A stretch of 64,000 bases of DNA from Strongylocentrotus purpuratus (Eukaryota; Echinodermata; Echinoidea; Camarodonta; Strongylocentrotidae), in the NCBI RefSeq assembly GCF_000002235.5, contig NW_022145606.1, positions 16,037,992 through 16,101,991 on the forward strand, written 5' to 3'. The notes under the pieces are model-generated. The model was not told where the DNA came from. It saw only the letters and a list, made by a program, of their open reading frames with translations, and searched no databases. Numbering within the stretch: the stretch's first letter is position 1; the number at the start of each line of letters is the position of its first letter. The translations under genes and the position numbers were made by a program. This document shows, one piece after another, positions 45,500 to 55,628 of the stretch.

Positions 45500-45756
45500 C
45501 AAACAAACCATTCTTTTATTACGAGAATACCAAATACTTTGTTTATTCGTTTATACATGTTTTAATTATTGTTTATTGCTGTTTCGAATTTATGTTCAAG
45601 ATTTTGTTATAAATAATATTATTTTGTATTTATTTGTTAAATTGTAATTTACCCCCATTATGTTTAACAGGGCCTCATGGAAAACCACCAATAAGGATAA
45701 TAATGAGTCAACCTGTCTAAATATCAGAAATAAATAAATAAATGAATGAATATATT
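45500..45756 (+). mobile_element. LINE 3' tail fragment, duplicate
   Basis: Counterpart of 20780-21060 (ACAGGGCCTCATGG, CTGTCTAAATATCAGAAA, AAATAAAT tail). Confidence 0.55.
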
Positions 45757-45921
45757 TATTGATTTACTTGTTTTGTTGGTTTATTTTGCTTTGAAGGTAA
45801 GAAAACAACAAACAACCAGGCCTGGTCCTATAAACGCGCATAATATCCTTTGAGGGAGGAGCTCTCATACTTTCAAGTAGTTGTAGTAACAAGAGTGGGA
45901 ATAAATTAGCTTTAACAATCG

Positions 45922-46105
45922 TGTGCATTGTGATGTTATTATTTTCCATTGTGATGTTGCCCCATTGAATTAGATGTCACTCGCTTGCATTGTGATGTCA
46001 AACCTCAATTTTGGGACCTGGGAGCAGTGACATCACTCCTTTGTATTGTGACACCATGCTTTTGTATTGTGACATCACTCCTTTGCATTTTGATGTCGTG
46101 CCTTA
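45922..46105. repeat. Q block, copy 5
   Basis: Counterpart of 21235-21412. Confidence 0.75.
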
Positions 46106-46609
46106 TGGATATACATGCATAAAATGTGTTCTTTTCGTGAATATATTTTGATCCTCATCCTATGCAAATGATTTGTAACTTTCAAAGCTGGGAATAAAGT
46201 TTATCTTTAGTTTCTTTAGAATATTTCATATACCTATCCACTTTTTTGTTTAGGATATTCTAGAATTGAAATTTTCATTCAATTGTGGGCCTTTTCAATC
46301 TCAACTTATCTGATTAAATTAAGCAGTGTCACTTAAATTTAATTCAACACCTCTAAACAGGAATTGATACTGGGAAGTATTATGAATTCGTAACATCAAA
46401 AGGACGACATCATAATGAAATAGTCTAAAAAAAACAAGTTTCATGAAAAGAAACTAAATAAATTTTTATTTGCATTATAATAATGTTATGATAATATTCT
46501 CTCTTTTTTTAAAGTCATGATTCTTGTATCCTATGGGATATTTGTTGTTGGTTCTTTGATGATTTTTTTTTCTCCAGCTGTTTATGTACTTGTTCATTTA
46601 TAACACCCC
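46106..46609. repeat. Q-block flank, copy 5
   Basis: Counterpart of 21413-21929. No coding sequence. Confidence 0.5.
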
Positions 46610-47817
46610 TACTTATACATTGATAGATTGGGCAGTCCGTCTTCCTATTGAGTTAAATGGCCCTTGAATCTCAATTTCTTTCTTGTGGTGTTGAACAAAT
46701 ATAATGTAGAAACATAAATTTAAAAAGAAAGAAAACGAAACGTTTATTCAAGGATAACTCTAAACCCAGAATGAATCACTTTCAACACAAACATACATTT
46801 TAAGGAAAACTTGAGGAGGAAAATATGATTGTTGTTTAGTAAAGGGGAAGTCCACCTTGATGAAAAAAGAAAAATGAGACGAGCATGTCTGTGTAAGTTG
46901 TGAGTGAATTCCGATTGAAAATAAGAAAGCTATAGGCTACAATGCTCTGTACATGAAATTAAAGTAGCTTAAATTTACTTTGTTTCAGATGACAGAAAAC
47001 ATTTTTTTCCCGACAGGGGTTGGACAAAATCATATTGGCAATTGTTAATATTCGGGTGCATGTATGATTGAACAAAATTTGTGAGGGAACATCTAATCGT
47101 TTTTTTTTTGGGGGGGAGGGGGTGGGGAGGCCAGAGCAAATGAGAGAAGTGCTCGCATTGTGCGTCACAGAGTTGCCAATTTGTGTTTGACTGATCTCAA
47201 CTTTAAAAAGTTAACTTTCTTATTTTGAATCGGAATTTGTTCATAAATATCACCTATCTGTTCCTCTCATTTACTGCTTCTATTAAAAGCAACTGAATAT
47301 CCGGTTGGACGTCCCCTCTAATAGAAAAAAATACAAGATCGGCGAAGTTCCCTCGGGTTTTTTTTTAAATTGCGCAATACAGTTCTGGCTTAGAATAACG
47401 AGTAGAGAAATTGCGAAAAAGGATATATGAAGTTCAAGGAAGTCGACATAGGAAGTCAGCGGCACTCGTTGGTAAATATATGGTGGGTGTATGAGGCATG
47501 TGCCCTACTAAATGACGAGAGGAGGAGAAACAAGGAGAGTGGAAAAGGTAAAAAAACAATTTGAAGTAACATGATAGGCCTATCACCCCTTTTCCCCCAC
47601 CCCCTTCATTTGGATGCTTTGGACATCTATCTAGTGAGACAGGCAACCTCCCTGGCATCAGTGAATAAAGTTGTAATATAATAGCACATTAAACTTCGAG
47701 CTGATGAGTGGGGCAAGACTACATCTACTTTCACTGTCTAACTTATCGTGGTTATCTGAGCTGCTATCTGAATATTGAACCATAGATTTTTGATATAGTA
47801 TAGCTTCCACCTCTAGA
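46610..47817 (+). promoter_or_regulatory. P block of copy 6
   Basis: Runs from TTGGGCAGTCCGTC to the ATG. Carries AAGTCCACCTTGATG near 46849, GAGACGAGCATGTC near 46876, GAGGCATGTGCCC near 47492 in place of the E-box palindrome, and GAGACAGGCAACC near 47636. It lacks about 60 bases found in other copies after CTGGCATCA and has a shortened leader (GATATAGTATAGCTTCCACC) before CTAGAATGG. Confidence 0.5.
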
Positions 47818-48195
47818 ATGGTACCCTTAATAGCTGGAGGAGTTACGGCAGCGGCAGTCGCAGCTGTCGGTACAACGATAGGCCTCATCAGGCGTTTCAT
47901 GGACCGGTATATCATCGTAGCAAACGGTACATCGCAACCCATCTGTGTTACCGTGGAGCACGACAAAGGAAAGAATCAATCACTCATCGAAGCAGAAGAA
48001 TCCATGAAATTTACCGTATCGAACAACAGACCTATAACAATAAGAGCGAAAAAGTACACAAAAAGTGCCTACGACGCAGAGGTTTGCAATTACGACTATC
48101 GTAACTACATTGTGAGGAAGGCAACTATTGAAGATCTAATCCTTGTTCGAGCAAAGAAATGGAACGTGTGGGAGGCTGAGCCTTGCAAGCAAAAC
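47818..48195 (+). CDS. Array gene copy 6, exon 1: complete family member
   Basis: 126 codons, ending in phase 0 at the donor AAAAC|GTGAGT. Residues 3-24 (PLIAGGVTAAAVAAVGTTIG) are one membrane segment, followed by RRFMDR, suggesting the C-terminal domain faces the cytosol; the reverse topology is not excluded. Domain motifs: YIIVANG 31-37, ICVTVEHDKG 42-51, SLIEAEESMKFTV 55-67, PITIRAKK 72-79, EVCNYDYRNY 88-97, DLILVRAKKW 106-115, VWEAEPC 117-123. Cysteines at 43, 90 and 123. Alternating strands suggest a beta-sandwich head on a membrane stem. It joins in frame to exon 2 at 48566, for a total of 143 residues. This is the only copy with exon 1, donor, acceptor and a longer exon 2 all in order. 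Differences from copy 2 at about a quarter of domain positions show real protein divergence. The family is unknown to me. Confidence 0.8.
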
Positions 48196-48565
48196 GTGAG
48201 TCATTTTGTTTTATGCATGTTTACACAAGACGGTAAACTAAAAGAAGGAAAAATTGCTTAGCAGGGCTGTATCTAAAGGAAACCCATCCATATTCGATCG
48301 TCAGACAATTTTTTTCGGGGAAAGTCTGCTATCACTATTATAAGAAACATTTCAAAATTAGAATAAAGAAATTACTAATGAATAATTAATTGAATAAATT
48401 AAATTGTGAAATAAAAGGGGGTCGATTTTTTTTTTTGAATTATCCATATACATATATGTAAAGACCTATATAATCTAGTGATTGTATTTGTTTAACAAGA
48501 CAAGAGCTAAATTCTTAATATATTCATCTTCATTTGTTATTTTTCTTGTCATTGACTTTCAACAG
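48196..48565 (+). other. Intron of copy 6
   Basis: 370 bases, GTGAGT to CAACAG. Shorter than in copies 1 and 5 (about 900) because the middle region with the CCAATCAAAG sequence is missing. Confidence 0.65.
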
Positions 48566-48619
48566 AAACAGAAGGATTTTGTAAAAGGGAATTCTCCACA
48601 TCTACAGGACATGTTTTAA
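48566..48619 (+). CDS. Array gene copy 6, exon 2 (C-terminal 17 codons)
   Basis: After the acceptor TTGTCATTGACTTTCAACAG the phase-0 frame reads KQKDFVKGNSPHLQDMF and TAA at 48617-48619. The counterparts in copies 1, 3 and 5 read KRKDFM or KRKDFV and stop at once; in copy 6 the TGA is changed to AAA, which opens 11 further codons. The first residues are basic, so the C-terminus would be a short charged tail. Too short to find by frame length alone; found by comparing the copies. Confidence 0.65.
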   Translation, partial: KQKDFVKGNSPHLQDMF

Positions 48620-48780
48620 AGTTATCAACTTCAGACAGTTCATTTAAAGGAGGTTACATTTTCCAACAAGTGACAATCGGCTCCTATATAGACGCCCAGC
48701 CTCTCAATCTCTGTCTGCGAATTTCAGTTTTGATATAATTATGTAGGCCTTCTATGGACACATCATCTTCCTTAACCTTT

Positions 48781-49150
48781 TAATAATATTAATAATAATA
48801 TTCAGTGTTTATATAGCGGTCAATACATCGATCCAACGATGTGCCTAAGCGCTTTACAGATATACTATTACCCCGGTCATCGGGTTTAGGCTTACCCGCA
48901 CGTAGTGTATGCATATACACCACTCCCCGGGGAGCATTCCAGCCAGGCACCACTTTACAAGCGCACTTTTGCTCATCCAACCACATGAAATTTCGCATAT
49001 CCAATGGGTATCCATCTATCACCTGGGTGGATAGTAGCATGTGCAGGTTAATATCTTGCCAAAGAATATCAGTGCCGTGTCGGGATTCGAACCCTCGACC
49101 TTCGCATCTCCAGTCAAGCGCCTTAAACCACTCGACCACGACACTCCCAC
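48781..49150 (-). mobile_element. tRNA-derived SINE in the 3' UTR of copy 6, minus strand
   Basis: Near-complete element. The tRNA-like head on the minus strand has TGGTCGAGTGGTTTAAGG (A box) and GGTTCGAATCCCGACAC (B box), the body includes TTTGGCAAGATATTAACC and AAGCGCTTAGGCACATCG, and the tail is (ATT)n. The 3' flanks of copies 1, 3 and 5 are contiguous here (CCTTAACC...AATGCTTCAGTAGAC), so they give the empty site. Confidence 0.85.
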
Positions 49151-50339
49151 AACGAATGCTTTAGTTGACTAATGGGACAAACAGTGGAGTTCAACAGTTA
49201 AATTTCGTCACAAGACCATTGTGCGAGGCACATTAATACAGACCTTCATCACTAAAGGCCATTCTGACATTTGCCCCCATTTTGGTTTGCGTACAGTTTG
49301 CGCATAAACACTCTTAAGTGCCAATGCGAATCTTCAAACATTTTTATGTTTTGAAGTTATGACACCGGACAATTTGAAGTCGTTTTCGCTGTGGCAATCA
49401 TTATCAGGCACCTTGGTTGAAAAACACCAAGTTGACTCTGGACAAGATGGGGATGTTTATTTCATGGGAAATTTGTGAAAATACTAGTTTTGATTGGGTC
49501 AAACAAACTGTTGAACATCGATTGAAAGTAGCATGCCTTGTATTGGTCTGCTAACTTCTGTTAACTATCGAATTTTCAAACATCTTTATGTTTAAAAGAC
49601 ATTGGACAATTTGAAGTCGTTTTCGCTGTGGCAATCATTACCTGCCGATTGTATCTGGTAGTTTGTTTTCAAATACTCCCAAGAAAATAAGATGATATAC
49701 GCTTTGCAATTTGCAATCACTTGGGGATGCGTTTTTTTGTACTTTGTATGCCCTGCCTTTCATTCAGACAGGAAATTTGTTCCTCGATAAATATTTTATT
49801 GAAAGACCGAATACACTAAAAATTAATCACTTCTTTAACTTGAAAATTGTACAAACACGCTTAAACTTAGGATAACATTCTGTCAACAGAATAGTGCTTG
49901 TTTTCATTAATATAAGTATGTGCACGTAACATGTTTATGAGTTCAATATCATCGCCATGTTTCTTTTGTTTCTGTCTCGTATCAAATTATTAAATTGATA
50001 TCAAGAATATTTTCAGTAATTCATTGATGCAAATAACAATTTACTGATGCCAGTTACTTTCCTTTTCAAATGTTTCCATTTATTTTGTCATTAATTATCA
50101 TTGTTATTTTTTATTATCGTTTTTTTAATTATAATTGTTATCATAAATTATTTTGCTCACTATTTTCGATAATGATATTGTATTGATAAACATTAATTCA
50201 ATTTGAATTGTATATTGTACAGTGTTAAATTGACAAATTCAAACTAATTGTTCCTTTTTTCAATACCCGAATGTGGATGACCTGAGAACAAATTGTCATT
50301 GTCATTGCAGGTCATGCGAACAGTTTACGAATGTGGAAG
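49151..50339. other. Unique spacer between copies 6 and 7
   Basis: The first 100 bases continue the 3' flank shared by array genes. The rest does not match other units. It contains a diverged direct duplication, 49333-49411 and 49566-49646, sharing GACAATTTGAAGTCGTTTTC and GCTGTGGCAATCATTA. No gene is supported. Confidence 0.5.
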
Positions 50340-50550
50340 CTATGCGCTCCCACAGAGCTTTGGAATTTATTACCCTAGCTTTAGCTCCGGCCCCCGTTAT
50401 AAGCGCACAGTGCACTTTAAGGATATTCCCAACCGGGTGGAGTGTGGCAAATGTAGATTAACGTCTTGTCAAAGGACGTTAGAGATTGGGCAGAGATTCA
50501 AACCCCGTACCATGTTGTTTACAGTCCGATGACTCGTCCACTGGACCACA
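50340..50550 (-). mobile_element. tRNA-derived SINE, minus strand
   Basis: Same subfamily as 11790-12025: minus-strand head GTGGTCCAGTGGACGAGTC, body shared through CACAGAGCTTTGGAATTTAT. The B-box region reads GGGTTTGAATC. Confidence 0.7.
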
Positions 50551-51539
50551 AAAACTGTAATGATTTTTTGGCGTGAGACAATTAACAAAACAAAACTAAT
50601 AAACAGATGAAATAATTCTCTATCTAAAAGTAATCAAAAGGATGACTGCAGACATAGAATAACTCACTTTAAACACGAACAGACAGTTTAAGGAAAATTA
50701 AAGAAGGTAGAAATGATTTTTGTTAAGAGTTAGTCCACCCTAATATTAAGTTGGTTTTGACAGGAAAATAAAAAAAATAAAACACGCAGGTCAGGGTTAG
50801 TTTGAGCGAATTCCGAATAAAAACGGAAAATCTATGATCTGTACATAAAATGTCTTTAATTTTCTTCGTTTCGGATGACGGAATAAATGTTTGTCTTTAC
50901 ACTTCAGGGGTTTTTAAGAAACATATTTGCAATTATTATATTTAGGGTGCAATAATGTTTGAAAATATTTGTGATAGAAAATCGGAATTTCTGATTTTGT
51001 TTTAATACAGAGGCCATAGCAAATGGAAGGGGGAGCTCGCAATTCGTCACAGATTTGTCAATTTGTGTTTGACTGATTGCAACTTTAAGAAGTCAATATT
51101 GATATTTTCAAACTAAATTTTATTATAAATGTCACAGACCTGTTCTTCTCATTTTTCTGCCAACTTAACCAACTTATTATTAGGGAAGACTTCCCTTTTA
51201 TAAAAACACAAAATAACAAAATCGAAATTCCCTCGAGCATAAAGTATTGCGAAATACAGTTCTGGCAGAGATAACGAGTAGAGAAATTACAAAAGAGGAT
51301 ACGATGATTAGGTTTGTCGACTTTACAGGAAGTTGGCGGCGATTGTTGGTACATATATAGCGGGGTGCATAGGGCACGTACGTTTAATAGGGCACGTACG
51401 TGCCCTATTAAATGGCGAGAAGAGGAAAAACGATAGGGGAAAGGAAAAAAAGTGTTAGCAAAAGAAATCATCCTACCCCCCCCCCCCCCCTTCCCGTTCA
51501 TTTGGATGTTTTAGTCATTAATCTCGTGACAGGTGACCT

Positions 51540-51890
51540 CCATGCAAGGGCGTAGCCAGGATTTTTGAAGGTGAGTTGTTTTTGGCCCAATTCAATATTT
51601 AGCGGCAAATCATGATCAGTTAGTTGGTGAACAAGCGCCGGTTCGGGGAGGGAGGGGGGGGGGGGGGTGATAAAGTAGCAATATTGTTATTTATTTTTCC
51701 TAATTCGTGAGCAAATATTAACGGTGAATCAGCGTGCCGGTGAATAAGAGGGGAGGGGGGGGGCGGTTAGGAACACCAATTGTTTTAATTTTGTTTTGCT
51801 CAACGGGGGGGGGGGGGGGGAGTGGCCACTCCTTTTTCCTCCTCAACACCCCCCCCCCCCCCACACCACCATCTCCTCAGTCAACGGTTA
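51540..51890. mobile_element. Transposon fragment with GGGCGTAGCCAGG
   Basis: Absent from other P blocks. GGGCGTAGCCAGGATTTTTG at the left and GTGGCCACTCCTTTTTCCTC at the right, with G and C runs of 12 to 16, resemble a widespread marine non-autonomous element. Ends and class uncertain. Confidence 0.45.
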
Positions 51891-52036
51891 TACCATCGAT
51901 ACGCCAGTGTATAAAGGTGTGGTACGCTAACGCGTTAAACTTCGAGCTGATGAGACTACTCACAAATAATTAACACATTGTCTACCTTCACCGTCCTAAT
52001 GTTCGAGGTTATCTGAGCTGATATCTCAACATTTAT

Positions 52037-52137
52037 TTATTTATTTATTTATTTCTAATCTTTTGACAGGGTAGCCCATTCACCAACAAGTAGTTGTCTT
52101 CCATGGGGCCCTGAATAAACATATTGACATCGTTTAT
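52037..52137 (-). mobile_element. Short LINE 3' end, minus strand, with target duplication
   Basis: On the minus strand it reads CAGGGCCCCATGGAAGAC, then TGGGCTACCCTGTCAAAAG and an (AAAT)n tail. AACATTTAT at 52028-52036 is repeated at 52138-52146, a target duplication, so this is a severely 5'-truncated retrotransposition event. Confidence 0.75.
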
Positions 52138-52228
52138 AACATTTATACAGAACAGTATATTGAACCATAGATTATATCGATATAATATATCGTGCGTTAT
52201 TCAGCTCAAAGAATCTTCCACCTCCAGA

Positions 52229-52588
52229 ATGGCACTCTTAACAGCTGGAGGAGTTACGGCAGCGGCAGTCGCAGCTGTCGGTTCAACGGTAGGCCTCATC
52301 AGGCGTTTCATGGACCGGTATATCATCATTGCAAACGGCTCGCCGCAAGCCATCTTTGTTACCGTGGAGCATGTGAAAGGCAAAAGTGAGTCCCTCATTG
52401 AAATAGGACAATCCATGATATTTACAGTTTCTAACAACAGGCCTATAACAATAAGAGTGAAAAAGTGCACGAAAAGTACCTACGACGCAGAGGTTTGTGA
52501 TTACGACTATCGCAATTTCATCGCGAGGGAGGCAACAACTAGAGATCTGATCCTTGTTCGAGCAAGAAAATGGAAAGTGCAAGAATAA
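52229..52588 (+). CDS. Array gene copy 7: small membrane-anchored protein, shortened end
   Basis: 119 residues, very close to copy 2: membrane segment LLTAGGVTAAAVAAVGSTVG, then RRFMDRYIIIANGS, IFVTVEHVKG, SMIFTVSNN, VCDYDYRNF, DLILVRARKW. After KWKV a 16-base deletion relative to copy 2 removes WEAEPC and shifts the frame to QE and a stop. As in copy 2, the donor is changed to ATGAGT and the second exon is gone, so copies 2 and 7 share a parent with that change. The longer upstream frame to 52124 is not used, because the ATG after CTCCAGA is the conserved start. Possibly functional as a variant, possibly early decay. Confidence 0.65.
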   Translation: MALLTAGGVTAAAVAAVGSTVGLIRRFMDRYIIIANGSPQAIFVTVEHVKGKSESLIEIGQSMIFTVSNNRPITIRVKKCTKSTYDAEVCDYDYRNFIAREATTRDLILVRARKWKVQE

Positions 52589-52949
52589 CATGAGTCATTA
52601 AACAAAATATATATATTTACGCAAGACATTAACAGAAAAAGAGGAAATAAATCTTTTAGCAGACCTGTCCTTAAATAAAGCCTATCTATACCTTGCTTAT
52701 AAGAATTAATTCCAAATTAGAACAAAGAAATTAATAAACAATAATTGAATCAATTACGTTGCGACAAAAAGGTTTCGACATTTCTTTAAATTATTAAAGT
52801 TTATATTTTTTGAATTTTTTTTATTTGAATGTTTATCTTTGACCAATCGAAGCCAATAAATATGTGTAAATCCCTATGAACATCAAATCTAGTGATTTTA
52901 TTTGTGTAAGGCCAGACGGCACTACTTGTAGCTTCTTGCGCCCTCTATA

Positions 52950-53608
52950 ACGTGTGAGTCAAAAAAAGGTTCCATCTAGAAAATTGCTAATTATTTTTAA
53001 AATCATCTAGGAATAGTAAATTATTATACATCTTATAAAAGAGTGTTTTATCCCGTATCATTTGGTACCATTTTTGTGTGGTATGTGTTCACACTTGGAT
53101 GAACAGGTGGCATTGTTTGCGAGAGTGCAAAAATCAACTTGCGCCAAAGTGATGCCTTCAGTATGTATTATTGTTGGGATTAGCGGAGTGAGAGAATGAA
53201 TTGAATGTATAAAATGAAATGCATTGCATATGTTTTTTGCAAAGGGCAAAGTCACACACACCCACACACACAAATATTCGTTGATATTCGATATTTGATA
53301 TTTGATATTCGATATTTGATATGTGTGGCCCTATTAATTTTTGTTAGGGTGTTATTTGGATCTGCAAAGACCGAATTAATACCCAAATCCCAATTGTTTT
53401 ATTCAAACATCACATAGGCAACTTTGGCGTAAGTCGATTTTTGCACTCTCGCAAACAATATCTCCTGTTCATCCAAGCGTGAACATATATCATAAAAAAA
53501 TGGTACCAAATGATTTGGGATAAAACACTCTTTCATAAGACATGTTTATCGATGATATTTTTAAATAATTAGCAATTTTCTAGGTGTAAACTTTTTTGAC
53601 TCACACTG
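52950..53608. mobile_element. Tc1/mariner-like MITE, copy 2
   Basis: Counterpart of 24084-24758 with the same TA-flanked ends and about 200-base inverted arms; the central GATATTTGATATTCG array is shorter. Confidence 0.8.
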
Positions 53609-53775
53609 TATGTCTTATGAAAGAGTGTTTTATGTTGCAAAACAGAATATTAATCATAAATAAGATCTTTCCAGGGACAATTGTTCCTGGTTTTAATTCA
53701 TCAAAGTTATAAGGGTTAGGGTTGCAATTGGGATCATAATTAGGTTCAGAGGTAGATAGGGTAGTATTTGTCAAG

Positions 53776-54070
53776 GTGTCGTAGTCGAGTGATTTAAGCT
53801 TGTCTTGAAATGAAAAAGGTCGTGTGTTTGATCCCCGACACGGCTCTAATGTCCTTTGGCAAGGCATTAATCTACATTTGCCACTTCATACCCAGGAGAA
53901 TAATGGTGACCTAGGATGACGAAAACTTTTGTGTTAGTTATTTCAATATGCCTTCAGGATGACCATTTGGTAGGTATACTCCCCATGGAGTAGAGATGGT
54001 GCACATCGTGCATGAATGAATCCGATGACTGGAGTAATAATATATGTATCTATAAATACAGATTGAATAT
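53776..54070 (+). mobile_element. tRNA-derived SINE, plus strand, copy 2
   Basis: Counterpart of 24924-25215. Confidence 0.7.
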
Positions 54071-54108
54071 CAATCAATAGTCTCAATTCAAGCATTTAAA
54101 CACTTCCT

Positions 54109-54428
54109 TCAAAGTAACCCCATCAGATGATTTGTTTTATTATGTTTTGATTGTTTTATACGCAACAATTTTATATTTGGTTTTCTCTCTCGCCTCTCTA
54201 TTCCTTGTTTCTTTCTTTCCCCTGTCCTGCACATTTCTGTGTTTCTTAATGTATATATAATAATTTGTTTTTGTTTTGTTTGCTTGTTTATCATTGTAAT
54301 CATATTTCAAATGTATTTTATCAACAATTTGTATTTTTATCTTGTGGATGGACCCCTTTGAAGACCAGCTTTTAGCTGAAAAGGGTGATCCTTCCCATAT
54401 GTGGAAAATAAATAAAATTATTATTATC
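54109..54428 (+). mobile_element. LINE 3' tail with (ATT)n, copy 2
   Basis: Counterpart of 25256-25575. Confidence 0.6.
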
Positions 54429-54734
54429 ACAAGTTTCTTATTAAACAGTATATTATGACCAAATTAAATCAAATACATCAGACTATGTTTATAAATCGGA
54501 TTAAATAAATGCACATCATATAGTTTTACGTTTTTGTTGTTGTCAAAGTTATTGCTCTGTTTTTTTAAAAATTCATTTATATTTACTTGATTTACAAGAT
54601 TTGATGTTGTCGGGTAAATTATTCCAAATATCCGGACCACAATGTCTGATGGATTTGTGCGTTATTAATAATTTGGGGTTAGTAAGATGGAAATTTCTAG
54701 ATTTGCGAGTGGTGTAGGAATGAACAGAAGAAAT

Positions 54735-54872
54735 GTGATGTCACTATTGTGCATTGTGATGTCACACCTCATTATTGGTACCTGGGAACAGTGACATCAT
54801 TCCTTTGCCGTTTTGTGACATCATGCTCTTGTATTGTGACATCTCTCGTTTGCATGTTGATGTCATTGTGTT
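54735..54872. repeat. Q block, copy 7
   Basis: Counterpart of 25880-26022. Confidence 0.75.
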
Positions 54873-55314
54873 CCTTGACTTATGTTGTATGTATAAATTA
54901 TGTTCTTTTCTTGAGGATATTTTAACCCTCAACCTATGCAAATGATTTGTTACTTTAAATGATGGAAATATAGTTAGTTTTTTTTCTTTTCCTTTAGAAT
55001 ATTACACTTATTCACTTTTTCGTTTAGAATATTCTAGAATCGAAACTATCATAAAGTTTTGGACCTTTTCAATCTCAACTTTTCTGTTTAAATTAAGCAT
55101 TGTCACTTCATTTTGTTTTAACACCTCTATAAAACAGGAGTTGGTACTCACAAAGTATTTTGATTTCCAAATATCTAAAATCCGACATCATCATAAAATA
55201 ATTAAAAGAAACCAATTTTATGAAAACAAACCCATATAGATCTTATTGTATCATGATATATTTTTCTTTTTAAATAATCATAATACTTGCATCCTATGGG
55301 ATTTTATTTTTGTT
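54873..55314. repeat. Q-block flank, copy 7
   Basis: Counterpart of 26023-26454. No coding sequence. Confidence 0.5.
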
Positions 55315-55559
55315 CTTTGATTATTTTGCTTAGTTGTGTATGTGCTTGTACATTGATGTAAAATTCAGAAACTTTATCTGTAACTAGCTACTGCTATAGA
55401 TGGATGACCAGGATGCTATGTTGTGTGTGTATGATGTATAGGTGCATGCTAAAAAACTAGATATTTATTCCCAATCAGTGGCTTTTCAACCATGGTGCTT
55501 CACCTATTAAAGGTAATAAGGTGATCATGTGTATCCAGAATGATCTCTCCATTTCTCAT

Positions 55560-55604
<45 letters not shown>

Positions 55605-55628
55605 GTATCTATCAGTTTTTACATATCA
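55315..55628. repeat. B block, copy 7 (left part)
   Basis: Runs as in 26455-26750, including the CT tract, then is interrupted by a LINE tail; a few bases (GATTGTGTATATT) resume at 56071 before the BEL/Pao element. Confidence 0.7.

Larger units (their letters stand above)
50551..52228 (+). promoter_or_regulatory. P block of copy 7
   Basis: P sequence from about 50700 (AGTTAGTCCACCCTAATATT) to the ATG. Unique features: a perfect 30-base palindrome at 51383-51412 where other copies have the E-box palindrome, a 350-base G/C-homopolymer insertion at about 51540-51890 that begins AAGGGCGTAGCCAGG, and a short LINE tail at 52037. Ends CTTCCACCTCCAG before AATGG, keeping the AG. Confidence 0.5.

Noticed and set aside
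48789-49139. tRNA genes at the A/B-box sequences (also near 11960-12010, 24930-24990, 50480-50550)
   Set aside because: The heads lack paired acceptor stems and continue into long shared bodies with AT-rich tails, so they are SINEs.
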